Of a DNA stretch of 23,167 nucleotides, positions 7,603-15,494 are shown one piece after another. The translations under genes were made by a program, and so were the position numbers. Within the stretch, counting starts at the first letter, position 1. The number at the start of each line of letters is the position of its first letter. The notes below the pieces were generated by a model that was given only the letters and a program-made list of their open reading frames with translations, searched no databases and was not told the origin of the DNA. The stretch is from JBQTIQ01 sp052387955 (GTDB taxonomy: Bacteria > Actinomycetota > Acidimicrobiia > Acidimicrobiales > JACDCH01): the NCBI GenBank assembly GCA_052387955.1, contig JBQTIQ010000098.1, positions 1 to 23,167 on the forward strand, written 5' to 3'.

Positions 7603-8361
7603 ATGATCGACGTCGAAGTCAACGAGCGCCAGCTGACGATGACCATCCGTCGGCCCGAGGCCCGCAACGCCGTCAACGAGGCCGTCGCCCGGGGCATCGA
7701 GGCCGCCATCGACCGCCTCGAGGACGACGACGACCTCTGGGTCGGGATCATCGCCGGCGAGGCGCCGGTGTTCTGCGCCGGAGCCGACCTCAAGGAGGTC
7801 CAGGCCGGCGGCCTCGGTTGTCTCGGTACCGAGCGGGGTGGGTTCGCCGGCATCGTGCAACGCCACCGCACCAAGCCGATCATCGCCGCCGTGGACGGGC
7901 CGGCGCTGGCCGGGGGATGCGAGATCGTCCTGGCCTGCGACCTCGTCGTCGCCTCGTCCCGGGCCCGTTTCGGCATACCTGAGGTCAAGCGCTGTCTGCT
8001 CGCCGCGGCCGGGGGGCTCGTCCGGCTTCCCCGTAAGCTCCCGGTCAACGTCGCCCTGGAGATGGCGCTCACCGGTGACCCCATCTCGGCCGAACGGGCC
8101 CACCACTTCGGCCTGGTCAACGTCTTGTGCGAGGACGGCGCCGCGCTGTCCGCCGCCCGTGACCTCGCCGAACGGGTGTGCGCCAACGCACCCCTGGCGG
8201 TCCGCGAGAGCCGTGAGGTCCTCCTCGGGGCTCTTCTCGACGAGGACGAGGGCTGGCGCCGCTCAGGCGAGTCGATGGCGCGGCTGATGACCACCGAGGA
8301 CGTGCGCGAAGGCGTCGACGCCTTCGTCGAGAAGCGGGCACCCCGGTGGCAGGGGCGATGA
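7603..8361 (+). CDS. Enoyl-CoA hydratase/isomerase (crotonase superfamily)
   Basis: This 252-residue cytosolic protein normally hydrates a trans-2-enoyl-CoA during fatty-acid or related CoA-ester breakdown. The oxyanion-hole segment VFCAGADLKE (57-65) and GPALAGGCEIVLACD (99-113) are clear. Both acidic catalytic positions of hydratases are kept: E107 in GGCE and E127 in GIPEVKR. This argues for a hydratase rather than a decarboxylase or a dead homologue. The length and the C-terminal EGVDAFVEKRAPRWQGR tail are typical. The start ATG 7603 has GGAGG eight bases upstream. The upstream desaturase and this gene run in the same direction but are 115 bases apart, so co-transcription is possible, not shown. 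The substrate is unknown. Confidence 0.93.
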   Translation: MIDVEVNERQLTMTIRRPEARNAVNEAVARGIEAAIDRLEDDDDLWVGIIAGEAPVFCAGADLKEVQAGGLGCLGTERGGFAGIVQRHRTKPIIAAVDGPALAGGCEIVLACDLVVASSRARFGIPEVKRCLLAAAGGLVRLPRKLPVNVALEMALTGDPISAERAHHFGLVNVLCEDGAALSAARDLAERVCANAPLAVRESREVLLGALLDEDEGWRRSGESMARLMTTEDVREGVDAFVEKRAPRWQGR

Positions 8362-8446
8362 CGAGGACATGCCAGCGCCGGAGCGCCAGCGCAGGCGCGG
8401 CCGGGCTCGGCCCGCAGGGCCGGGGAACGCCGGCCACTGAGCGACG

Positions 8447-8950
8447 ATGAGCGCGCACCCCACCTCAGCCGGTTTCCTCGCCCGCCTCGGTGCGGTGGTG
8501 CCTCGGCTCGACGCCCATGCTGGCGCCGCTGCTCCCGCCGGTGCCCTCACCTCCCCCGACCCCGGCGGCCACGAACGGTGGGAGCAGGGCCAGGTGTGGG
8601 CGCACCTGGCCGAGATCGTGGGCTACTGGGTGCCGGTGGTCGAAGGGATCCTCGCCACTGCCGTGGACGGGCCGGTGCCGTTCGGGCGGACCAAGGCCGA
8701 TGCCGGGCGGGTCGGGGCCATCGAGGCCCACCGCCACGACCCGGTCGGCGCCCTGCACGACAAGTTGGGCGAAGACCTCGTGGGCCTGCGGGCGCTGCTC
8801 GAGCGCATGGGCGAGGCGGATTGGGGCCGGGTCGGCGCCCACCCCAAGCTCGGGGACATGGCCATGCCGCGGATCGTCGACTTCTTCCTCGTCGGGCACC
8901 TCGAAGAACACGCCGGCCAGCTCGACGAGCTGGCCACCGGCGGCGCCTGA
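8447..8950 (+). CDS. DinB / mycothiol-dependent-isomerase-like protein
   Basis: This 167-residue protein has the four-helix-bundle pattern of the DinB superfamily. The metal-binding histidine triad of the family is recognisable as H53 in VWAHLAEI plus H151 and H155 in VGHLEEHAGQL. Family members are putative metal-dependent thiol (mycothiol) transferases or hydrolases; the exact reaction is not deducible. It begins 85 bases after the enoyl-CoA hydratase, in a GC-rich stretch with no strong Shine-Dalgarno sequence, so the ATG at 8447 is the best rather than a proven start. The antiporter gene follows 66 bases downstream on the same strand. Confidence 0.75.
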   Translation: MSAHPTSAGFLARLGAVVPRLDAHAGAAAPAGALTSPDPGGHERWEQGQVWAHLAEIVGYWVPVVEGILATAVDGPVPFGRTKADAGRVGAIEAHRHDPVGALHDKLGEDLVGLRALLERMGEADWGRVGAHPKLGDMAMPRIVDFFLVGHLEEHAGQLDELATGGA

Positions 8951-9016
8951 CCGCCAGCTTCCCGGCGGGCCCTGTCCCGATGCGGACGGTTGTGCCCGCC
9001 GCGGCAAGGGTAAGCG

Positions 9017-11380
9017 GTGGCGATGGAGCTGGAGCCGGGACCGGACGGCGCCACCGGCCACGGCCACAAGGTGATGGCCGCCTACGCCGCCATCATCGGG
9101 TTCGGCACCCTGGCGGTACTCGGCATCCTCAAGGCCGGTAGCGGCCGGCGGGCCACCGAACAGCACAGCACCGAAGAGGTGGAGGCGGGCCACGGAGCCG
9201 AGCAGTTCCTCTGGAAGCTGCTGCTGGCCACCGCGATCATCATCGTCGTGGCCCGGCTCGTCGGGCTGGCCTTCCAGAGGATCAACCAACCCCAGGTGGT
9301 CGGGGAGATCTTCGCCGGCATCCTGCTCGGGCCGTCGGTCCTCGGTTTCGTCTGGCCCGGCGGGCCCTCGGCCCTCTTCCCCGAAGAGATCCTGCCCTAC
9401 CTCGACACCCTGGCCCAGATCGGCTTGATCTTCTTCATGTTCCTGGTCGGCCTCGAACTCGATGTCAGGCTGATCAAGGGCCGAGGGCACCTTGCCGCAA
9501 CCGTCAGCCATGTCAGCATCGTGTTGCCGTTCGTCCTCGGCGCCGGGTTGGCGTACCTGATCTTCCCGACGCTCGGCTCGACCGACGGCCGCTTCTCGTC
9601 GTTCGCCCTGTTCATGGGCGCATCGATGAGCATCACCGCCTTCCCGGTGCTGGCCCGCATCCTCACCGAACGGAACCTCTACAAGACGCCGCTGGGCGCG
9701 GTCACGCTCACGTGCGCGGCCGTCGACGACGTCACCGCATGGTGCCTGCTTGCGGTGGTCGTCGCCGTCGCCCGGTCGAGCAGCTCGATCGACGCGGTAC
9801 AGACCATCGGCCTCACCGTCATCTTCATCAGCTTCATGGTCCTGGTGGTCCGCCCGCTCGTCGCCCGGGTGGCCCGGTACCTCGAGGACCGGGGCAGCCT
9901 CGGCGGCGGGATGTTGGCCATGCTGTTCGTGGGCGTACTGCTGAGCGCTCTCGCCACCGACCGCATCGGCATCCACGCCATCTTCGGTGCCTTCCTGTTC
10001 GGGGCGATCATGCCCCAGCGCTCCGAGTTGGTCCACGAGCTGACCGTCAAGCTCGAGGACTTCACGGTCGTGTTCCTGTTGCCACTCTTCTTCGCCTTCA
10101 ACGGGCTCAGGACCGATGTCTGGCTCATCGGCAGCAACGCCACCCTGTGGGGCTACTGCGCCCTGGTGCTGCTCGTCGCCGTCGTCGGGAAGTGGGGTGG
10201 CTCGACCCTGACCGCCAGGGTGATGGGGCTGCCCGGCCGAGAATCGATGGCCCTCGGCGCGCTGATGAACACCCGAGGCCTGACCGAACTGGTGATCCTC
10301 AACATCGGCCTCGAGCTCGGGGTCATCCCGCCGACTCTCTTCGCCATGCTCGTGATCATGGCCCTGGTTACGACGTTCATGACCACGCCGGCGCTCTCCT
10401 TGATCTACCGCGACCACCCGCCGGAGCCGACCGACAACGTCGTCGACCTGACCGACGACCACGGCGCTCCGCCCTACCGGATCCTGGTACCGATCTCCAA
10501 GGGCGCCACCGGGCACCAGCTGCTGCACGCCGCCCTGCAGTTGGCTCGTGACCACGAGGAGCCCGAGATCGTCCTGCTGCGCGTCGTCCAGGTCCCAGGC
10601 TCGTCGTACCGGGCCGGGCCCCGCGCCCGTGAATCGCTCATCACGGGGGCCGGCGAAGGGCTGCGGCCCCTGGTGCAGCTGGTCGAGGGCGCCGGTTGCC
10701 GGGCCGTGCCGGTCACCATGGCCACCGGCGACGTCGCCGACGCGATCGTCGGCGAGGTCGAACGGCGCCAGCCCAGCCTGGTGCTGCTCGGTTGGCAGCG
10801 GCCGCTGTTCGGCAGCCAGATCCTCGGAGGGGTGGTGGGCGAGGTCCTGCGCCGGGCCACGACCGATGTCGCCGTGCTGGTCGACCCGGTGGGAGCCGGG
10901 GTCAACCTGGCCAAGGGGGCCAAGATCCTCGTTCCCTACGGCGGGGGCTACCACGAAGACGTCGGCCTCGACATCGCCCTGCGCATGGCCCAGGCCAGCG
11001 GTGCCGGCATCACGCTGTTGGGGCCGCCCGGCGAGAGCGAGGTCCACGAGCTCGCCGACCGCGCTGCGCTGGCCTACCAGGGCACCGGCGTGTGGACCGT
11101 GCCCGTCCCCGTCGGTGACGACCCCGGCCTGGTGCTGGTCGAGCATGCTCGCGACGCCGACCTCGTCGTCCTCGGCGTGGGCGACGCCTGGGTCAAGGAC
11201 CAGCGCACCCTGGGCGGGCTGCGGGAGGCGGTCGCCGCCCGTACGGTGGCACCGCTGATCATCGTGCGCAGCCACGGCCAGAAGAGCCGGCGTCGAGGGC
11301 CCAAGGAATGGATCGTGGAGGGCGGCTCGGCCCTCGAACCGCCGCTGGACGACGACGAGATCGCCCAGCACCTCGCCTGA
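9017..11380 (+). CDS. CPA2-family cation/proton antiporter with C-terminal universal-stress-like domains
   Basis: This 787-residue membrane protein has a hydrophobic N-terminal half (about residues 20-455, some 12-13 segments) and a soluble C-terminal half. Recognisable CPA2 features are INQPQVVGEIFAGILLGPSV (90-109), FMFLVGLELD (140-149) and the ion-binding AAVDDVTAW with D237-D238, the double-aspartate typical of electrogenic Na+(K+)/H+ exchange. It also has a late MNTRGLTELVILN helix. The soluble part (from about 473) has two successive alpha/beta repeats resembling universal stress protein domains: YRILVPISKGATG...LVLLGW and AKILVPYGGGYHED...LVVLGVG. The second has a degenerate nucleotide loop. 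Eukaryotic CHX and bacterial KefB-like exchangers carry comparable regulatory tails. GTG 9017 is preferred over ATG 9023 because AAGGG lies six bases before it. Likely role: monovalent cation and pH balance, perhaps nucleotide-sensitive (inference). Confidence 0.9.
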   Translation: MAMELEPGPDGATGHGHKVMAAYAAIIGFGTLAVLGILKAGSGRRATEQHSTEEVEAGHGAEQFLWKLLLATAIIIVVARLVGLAFQRINQPQVVGEIFAGILLGPSVLGFVWPGGPSALFPEEILPYLDTLAQIGLIFFMFLVGLELDVRLIKGRGHLAATVSHVSIVLPFVLGAGLAYLIFPTLGSTDGRFSSFALFMGASMSITAFPVLARILTERNLYKTPLGAVTLTCAAVDDVTAWCLLAVVVAVARSSSSIDAVQTIGLTVIFISFMVLVVRPLVARVARYLEDRGSLGGGMLAMLFVGVLLSALATDRIGIHAIFGAFLFGAIMPQRSELVHELTVKLEDFTVVFLLPLFFAFNGLRTDVWLIGSNATLWGYCALVLLVAVVGKWGGSTLTARVMGLPGRESMALGALMNTRGLTELVILNIGLELGVIPPTLFAMLVIMALVTTFMTTPALSLIYRDHPPEPTDNVVDLTDDHGAPPYRILVPISKGATGHQLLHAALQLARDHEEPEIVLLRVVQVPGSSYRAGPRARESLITGAGEGLRPLVQLVEGAGCRAVPVTMATGDVADAIVGEVERRQPSLVLLGWQRPLFGSQILGGVVGEVLRRATTDVAVLVDPVGAGVNLAKGAKILVPYGGGYHEDVGLDIALRMAQASGAGITLLGPPGESEVHELADRAALAYQGTGVWTVPVPVGDDPGLVLVEHARDADLVVLGVGDAWVKDQRTLGGLREAVAARTVAPLIIVRSHGQKSRRRGPKEWIVEGGSALEPPLDDDEIAQHLA

Positions 11381-11453
11381 CACGCCGCGCCCGACGCGAG
11401 CGGGATCCGGTGATTGAGGGCTGGGCACCGTGGGTAGAGGGAGGTCACAACCA

Positions 11454-11503
11454 GGCGGCGTCCCCGGTTGGCCGGCGGAACACGGCGACCGGTGGACGCC
11501 GCC
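11454..11503. terminator. Strong hairpin between convergent genes
   Basis: GGCGGCGTCC-CCGGT (11454-11468) pairs with ACCGG-T-GGACGCCGCC (11488-11503), a 15-bp stem with a single bulged T. It lies between the stop of the antiporter (11380) and the stop of the leftward fusion gene (11544), as expected for a bidirectional terminator. Confidence 0.6.
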
Positions 11504-11543
11504 GCCAGCCTGTACCGCCGGCCGACCATGCCCAAGGGGACGG

Positions 11544-12995
11544 TCAGCGGAAGGCGGCGACGACCGGGGCGAAGCGCTCCAGAGCGCCGTCGGCCAGGCC
11601 GGGCAGCGACACGATCGCGCTCTGCACCCCAGCTTCGGCCAACTCCCGGTAGCGGCCCACCTGTTCCTCGACGGTCCCGGCGTCGGGCCGAGGGCGGTCC
11701 TGTCCCGGCTCGGTGACCATCGCCGCCGAGAGCTGGGTCACGGTGACCTCGTCGGGGTCACGGTCGACCTCGGCGCAGTGCGCCCTCAGGACGCCCACCT
11801 TGTGGGCCACCGTCGCCGGGTCGCCGAACAGGTTGCAGGCGTCGGCGTAGCGGGCCACCAACGGCAGCGTCCGCCGCTCGCCCGAACCCCCGACGAGGAG
11901 GGGTACCCGGGACTGGAGCGGACGGGGGTAGCAGATGGCCTCCGGGACCCTGGTCGTGCGGCCCTCGAACGCCGGCGCGCCCGGCCCCCACAGGAGGGGG
12001 AGGAGCTGCAGGGCGTCCTCGAGCATGTCGTAACGACGCCCGACGGCCGGGAAGTCCCAGCCGTAGAGGCGGTGCTCGCGCTCGTGCCAGGCGATGCCGA
12101 GCCCGGCCATGGCCCGACCTCCGGAGAGCACGTCGAGGGTGGCGATCGTCTTGCCCAGCAGGGCGAGGTTCCGGTACGTGATGCCGGTGACCATGGTGCC
12201 GAGACGGACCGTCGAGGTGCGCCCGGCGAGGAAGCCGAGCGTGGTGTACGGCTCGAGCATGTCCTCCCATTCCCGGCCCACCACCGGGATCTGCACGACG
12301 TGGTCCATGACCCACACGCTCTCGAACCCGGCCGCTTCCGCCTCGACGGCGATGTCGGCCAGGCGGACCGCGGTGGTCGCCGGCCCGCCCGGCCACGTGT
12401 AGCTGGCGATGTGGAGGCCGAAGGTGAGGGGCACGGGTTCCTCCCTGTGACGGCGAACCGCCGCCGGAGTGTCGAGAAAGGTACGGGGCACGACCTCGAT
12501 CGTCGCCGGCGGCGGCTCGAGGACGGTGTCGAATCCCTCCGACGGGACCTGGGCCTGGGCGGCGCGGAACGCCCCCAGCTGGGCGGTGATCACCGCCGCA
12601 GGCACCGCCCGGCCGGTGCCGCGGCGGGCCCGATTGCGGCCTCGGCACACCGCTTCGGGAGTGTCGAAGAGGACGGCGACGCACGGCACCCGGTGCCGGC
12701 GAGCGAGGGCGAGGTAGGCCCGCCGCCGCTCCGGCTCGAGCGCGGTCGAGTCGACGACGGTGGTGAGGCGTCGTCGGAGCCGGCGGTCGACGACGAGGTC
12801 GAGCACCGCGAACGCGTCCTTGCTCGCTCGCTGGTCGTCCTCGCCGGTGCCGACCAGGGCCCGGAGCCGGTCCGACGACACCACCGTCGCGTCCCCGAAG
12901 GTGGCCTGCGCCCACGTCGACTTGCCCGCACCGGACGGTCCCACCAACACCACCAGGCAGGGTTCGGGTAGCCGCCGCCGCTCGGTGTCGTCCAT
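11544..12995 (-). CDS. P-loop kinase-like domain fused to LLM-class (F420/flavin) oxidoreductase
   Basis: This 483-residue two-domain protein starts at ATG 12995. Residues about 12-170 are a polynucleotide-kinase-like P-loop NTPase, with Walker A GPSGAGKST (19-27) and the strand-end VVDSTALEPERRR (80-92) typical of the group. Residues about 190-483 are a luciferase-like monooxygenase domain: LTFGLHIASYTWPGG, GFESVWVMDHV, LGTMVTGITYRNLALL, MAGLGIAWHEREH and PLLVGGSGERRTLPLVARYA. These match F420-dependent LLM oxidoreductases. Such enzymes reduce or oxidise small molecules with F420 or FMN; the substrate is unknown. The two halves are in one uninterrupted frame, but a strong ribosome site and GTG (12434) sit exactly at the second domain, so it may also be made alone. 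The 63 codons upstream of 12995 overlap the divergent murT and look non-coding. Confidence 0.85.
   Translation of the reverse strand: MDDTERRRLPEPCLVVLVGPSGAGKSTWAQATFGDATVVSSDRLRALVGTGEDDQRASKDAFAVLDLVVDRRLRRRLTTVVDSTALEPERRRAYLALARRHRVPCVAVLFDTPEAVCRGRNRARRGTGRAVPAAVITAQLGAFRAAQAQVPSEGFDTVLEPPPATIEVVPRTFLDTPAAVRRHREEPVPLTFGLHIASYTWPGGPATTAVRLADIAVEAEAAGFESVWVMDHVVQIPVVGREWEDMLEPYTTLGFLAGRTSTVRLGTMVTGITYRNLALLGKTIATLDVLSGGRAMAGLGIAWHEREHRLYGWDFPAVGRRYDMLEDALQLLPLLWGPGAPAFEGRTTRVPEAICYPRPLQSRVPLLVGGSGERRTLPLVARYADACNLFGDPATVAHKVGVLRAHCAEVDRDPDEVTVTQLSAAMVTEPGQDRPRPDAGTVEEQVGRYRELAEAGVQSAIVSLPGLADGALERFAPVVAAFR
12432..12447 (-). promoter_or_regulatory. Internal ribosome site and GTG start for the LLM domain
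   Basis: On the minus strand AGGGAGGAA (12447-12439) is followed after four bases by GTG (12434-12432), which opens VPLTFGLHI, exactly where a stand-alone LLM oxidoreductase would begin. The site is inside the fusion frame, encoding residues 184-188. It could give a second, shorter product of about 296 residues, or be the relic of two genes fused by loss of a stop codon. Confidence 0.55.
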
Positions 12996-13174
12996 GGGAT
13001 CAGGCCCGGATCGGTGGCCGCGACCCGGCCGCCGGGCCGTGGGCCGTGAGACGGGCCCCTCCGAGCGACCGGTCGAGAATGCCGGGCCCCGGTCGCACCG
13101 GGCGACGGTAGCCCCGATCACGCCTGGCGTCGGCGGTATGGGCGGCGGCCGGCCCCCGCCTATCCTCGCCCGCC

Positions 13175-14449
13175 GTGGTGGCACCGACGAGGCGAACGGG
13201 CACCCGGGCCCGCTCCCGACGCGGCCAGGCCGCAGTGCTGCTGGGCCGGCTGACGAGCACGACCGCCCGACGACTGCGGGGCAGCGGGGGCTCCGTCATC
13301 GGGGCACGGGTGGCGCTGGCGGTCGCTCCCTCGGTCCTCGACGAGCTCGGGGCCGGGCTACGGGCCGCGATCGTGTCGGGCACCAACGGGAAGTCGACGA
13401 CCACCGCAATGCTCGCCGCCGCCTGCCGAGCCGGCGGCCACGCCGTGGTGTCCAACGTCGAGGGCTCGAACCTGCGCAGCGGCATCGTGGGAGTGCTTTC
13501 GACCCCAGCGGCAGCCGGCGCCGAGCTGGGGGTGCTGGAGATCGACGAACTGGTGCTGCCCGGTCTGTTGGGCAGCTTCGAGCACCCCGTCGTGGTCCTG
13601 TTGAACCTGTCGCGTGACCAACTCGATCGTTTCGGTGAAGTCCGCACCGTGGCCGACGGGTGGCGCCGGGCTCTGCTCGGCCGTCCCGACGTGACCGCGG
13701 TGGCCAACGCCGACGACCCCCTGGTCGTGTACGGCGCCAGTGCTGCCGCCGCCGTGGTGTTCGTCGGGGCCGGGCTGCGCTGGCGCCACGACGCGGCGTC
13801 GTGCCCCGCGTGCGGCGGCGGCATCGTCAACGCCCTGGGATCACCCGACTGGTGGTGCGACCGGTGCGACCTGCGCCGGCCCGCCTGTCACGAGATCGAC
13901 GGGGACCGCCTGCTCGACGAGCAGGGACGCCCAGTGGCCCACGTTCGCCCCGGCGTCCCGGGACGCCACAACGTCGGGAACGGGGCGCTGGCGATCGTGG
14001 CCGCGACCCGCCTCGGTGTCGACGCCTCCGTCGCCGCCGACGCCGTCGGGTCGGTGACCTCGATCGCCGGCCGGTACCAGACCGTCGTCGTCGGAGGGAC
14101 CGCCGCCCGTCTGTTGCTGGCCAAGAACCCGGCCGGGTGGGCCGAGCTGCTGGCCCTGATCGACGGGAACGGCCGGCCTCTGGTGTTGGCCATCAACGCC
14201 CGCATCGCCGACGGCCGCGACCCGTCGTGGCTGTGGGACGTCGAGTACGAGGCCCTGCGGGGCCGACAGGTGATCGCCGCTGGCGACCGGGCCGCGGACC
14301 TGGCGGTGCGGCTGCGCTACGCCGAGGTCCCCTGTGAGGTGTGGCACGGGCCGGTCGCCGATCGCCTCCGTGGCCACGATGCCGCCGAGGTCGACGTGCT
14401 GGCCAACTACACCGCCTTCGCCGACCTCCTTCGCGAGCTGCGGTTATGA
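13175..14449 (+). CDS. murT: Lipid II isoglutaminyl synthase, Mur-ligase-like subunit MurT
   Basis: With GatD this subunit amidates the alpha-carboxyl of D-glutamate in the peptidoglycan stem of lipid II, at the inner face of the membrane. The 424-residue protein has the Mur ligase P-loop GTNGKSTT (69-76), the central-domain NLSRDQLDRFGE (144-155) and NADDPLV. It also carries the MurT-specific four-cysteine zinc ribbon CPAC (210-213) ... CDRC (228-231). The C-terminal DUF1727-type domain includes LAKNPAGWAELL and LAINARIADGRDPSWLWDV, with the acidic residues that bind GatD-delivered ammonia. The start is GTG 13175 (a second GTG follows immediately). There is no ribosome site, but TATCCT at 13161-13166 fits a leaderless message. 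The stop overlaps the gatD start as ATGA. It is divergent from the fusion gene 180 bases away. Confidence 0.95.
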   Translation: MVAPTRRTGTRARSRRGQAAVLLGRLTSTTARRLRGSGGSVIGARVALAVAPSVLDELGAGLRAAIVSGTNGKSTTTAMLAAACRAGGHAVVSNVEGSNLRSGIVGVLSTPAAAGAELGVLEIDELVLPGLLGSFEHPVVVLLNLSRDQLDRFGEVRTVADGWRRALLGRPDVTAVANADDPLVVYGASAAAAVVFVGAGLRWRHDAASCPACGGGIVNALGSPDWWCDRCDLRRPACHEIDGDRLLDEQGRPVAHVRPGVPGRHNVGNGALAIVAATRLGVDASVAADAVGSVTSIAGRYQTVVVGGTAARLLLAKNPAGWAELLALIDGNGRPLVLAINARIADGRDPSWLWDVEYEALRGRQVIAAGDRAADLAVRLRYAEVPCEVWHGPVADRLRGHDAAEVDVLANYTAFADLLRELRL

Positions 14450-15255
14450 GCGCTGCGCCCGGGGCGCAGCCCCGAGGGATGACAGAGTCAGCCGTGCGGG
14501 TGTGCCTCGTGTACCCCGAGCTGCTCGGCACCTACGGCGACGGCGGCAACGCCACTGTGCTGGCCCAGCGGCTGCGGTGGAGGGGCGTGCCGGCCGACAT
14601 CGTGCCGGTAGCCGCGGGCACGCCCCTGCCGGCCGCGTGCGACATCTACGTCCTCGGCGGCGGGGAGGACGCCCCTCAGACCCTGGCCACCAAAGGCCTG
14701 TCCGAACAGGGGCTGTCCCGGGCGGTCGACGCCGGCGCCGTCGTCCTGGCCGTATGTGCCGGGCTCCAGCTGATCGGCACGACCTTCACCGCCGCCGACG
14801 GTACCGTCGTGGACGGCGTCGGGCTGCTCGACTGTGCCACCCGCCCCCGGGGTTCGCGCATGATCGGCGAGCTCGTGGTCGAGCCGACCGGCCTCGACGC
14901 CGCCGACGGTTCGGCAATGCCCCCGCTGACCGGCTTCGAGAACCACGGCGGCATCACCAGTCTCGGCCCCGGCGCCCGACCGTTGGGCACGGTCCTGTCG
15001 GGCCACGGCAACGGCGCCGACCATGCCGAAGGAGCAGTAGCGGGGAAGGTCGTCGGCACCTACCTCCACGGCCCGGCCCTGGCCCCCAACCCGGCCCTGG
15101 CCGACCGTCTGCTCAGCTGGGTCGTCGGTCCTTCGGCGCTGGGCCCCATCGATGACGCCGTCGTGGACGAGCTGCGGTCCGAACGCCTGGCCGCCGCCGC
15201 CGGCGCGGCCGACGGGTGGCGGGCCACGCTGAAGGCCCTACGACGCCGCGACTAG
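14446..15255 (+). CDS. gatD: Lipid II isoglutaminyl synthase, glutaminase subunit GatD
   Basis: This class I glutamine amidotransferase-like (CobB/CobQ-type) subunit hydrolyses glutamine and passes ammonia to MurT. The protein is 269 residues from the ATG that overlaps the murT stop (ATGA), a layout that favours translational coupling. An alternative ATG at 14479 would remove 11 residues (the first 10 look dispensable). Visible features are VYPELLGTYGDGGNATVL at 22-39, YVLGGGEDAPQ at 68-78, the nucleophile C104 in AVCAGLQLIG, FENHGG at 164-169 and the catalytic H208 in GTYLHGP. Length and motif order are normal for the actinobacterial branch. It ends 13 bases before the tRNA-Cys gene, so it marks the last core gene before the island. 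Confidence 0.95.
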   Translation: MSAAPGAQPRGMTESAVRVCLVYPELLGTYGDGGNATVLAQRLRWRGVPADIVPVAAGTPLPAACDIYVLGGGEDAPQTLATKGLSEQGLSRAVDAGAVVLAVCAGLQLIGTTFTAADGTVVDGVGLLDCATRPRGSRMIGELVVEPTGLDAADGSAMPPLTGFENHGGITSLGPGARPLGTVLSGHGNGADHAEGAVAGKVVGTYLHGPALAPNPALADRLLSWVVGPSALGPIDDAVVDELRSERLAAAAGAADGWRATLKALRRRD

Positions 15256-15268
15256 GGTGCGGCGCTCC

Positions 15269-15343
15269 GGCGGCGTGGCCGAGTGGCTTAGGCAAGGGCC
15301 TGCAAAGCCCTGTACACCGGTTCGATTCCGGTCGCCGCCTCCA
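15269..15343 (+). tRNA. tRNA-Cys (GCA)
   Basis: The cloverleaf can be folded by eye. Acceptor GGCGGCG (15269-15275) pairs with CGCCGCC (15333-15339), discriminator T, and CCA is encoded. The anticodon stem AGGGC/GCCCT encloses CTGCAAA with anticodon GCA. The T-arm ACCGG-TTCGATT-CCGGT is perfect. The D-arm is short (GCC/GGC). The gene follows gatD by 13 bases and is directly followed by an integrase region. Confidence 0.96.
15319..15343 (+). other. Probable attachment site (attL) at the tRNA-Cys 3' end
   Basis: A tyrosine integrase gene starts 150 bases past this tRNA and points away from it, with short direct repeats in between. This is the classic arrangement of elements that integrate into the 3' part of tRNA genes and restore them. 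The core is presumed to lie in the T-arm/acceptor part. The expected second copy further right is not in the window; the only similar sequence is the degenerate one at 880-903. Confidence 0.55.
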
Positions 15344-15351
15344 AGTTGGTC

Positions 15352-15385
15352 GACCTGCTATAAGTGCAGGTCAGGCCCACTTTTT
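15352..15385 (+). terminator. Hairpin with trailing T-run after tRNA-Cys
   Basis: GACCTGC-TATAAGT-GCAGGTC (15352-15372) is a perfect 7-bp stem, and TTTTT follows at 15381-15385 after eight bases. It is probably the terminator of the gatD/tRNA transcript. The gap before the T-run is longer than ideal. It could instead be part of the recombination region. Confidence 0.45.
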
Positions 15386-15442
15386 CGGTGTGTCCGGCAG
15401 GGCCGGTCATTGACCGCTGGATACCCCCACAACCCCTGGTTT

Positions 15443-15472
15443 CGCTCCCACAGCGCTCCCAAGGCGCTCCCA
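15443..15472 (+). repeat. Three CGCTCCCA direct repeats with 11-bp period
   Basis: CGCTCCCA occurs at 15443-15450, 15454-15461 and 15465-15472, each start 11 bases from the previous, so all three lie on the same face of the helix. They lie between the presumed attachment core and the integrase ribosome site (AGGAGG, 15483-15488). This is where arm-type integrase or excisionase sites are expected. Similar repeats occur beside other actinobacterial tRNA-linked integrases, as far as I remember. Confidence 0.6.
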
Positions 15473-15494
15473 CGGGACCGACAGGAGGATGGAG

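Noticed and set aside
8465..11428. A 987-codon open frame on the minus strand across the DinB and antiporter genes
   Set aside because: It is antisense to two clear genes. Its composition (runs of D/G/R/H/Q/P, no domain) is the usual product of reading high-GC genes backwards.
11430..12971. A 513-codon plus-strand frame opposite the kinase-LLM fusion
   Set aside because: The minus-strand frame has clear Walker A and LLM motifs; this one has none.
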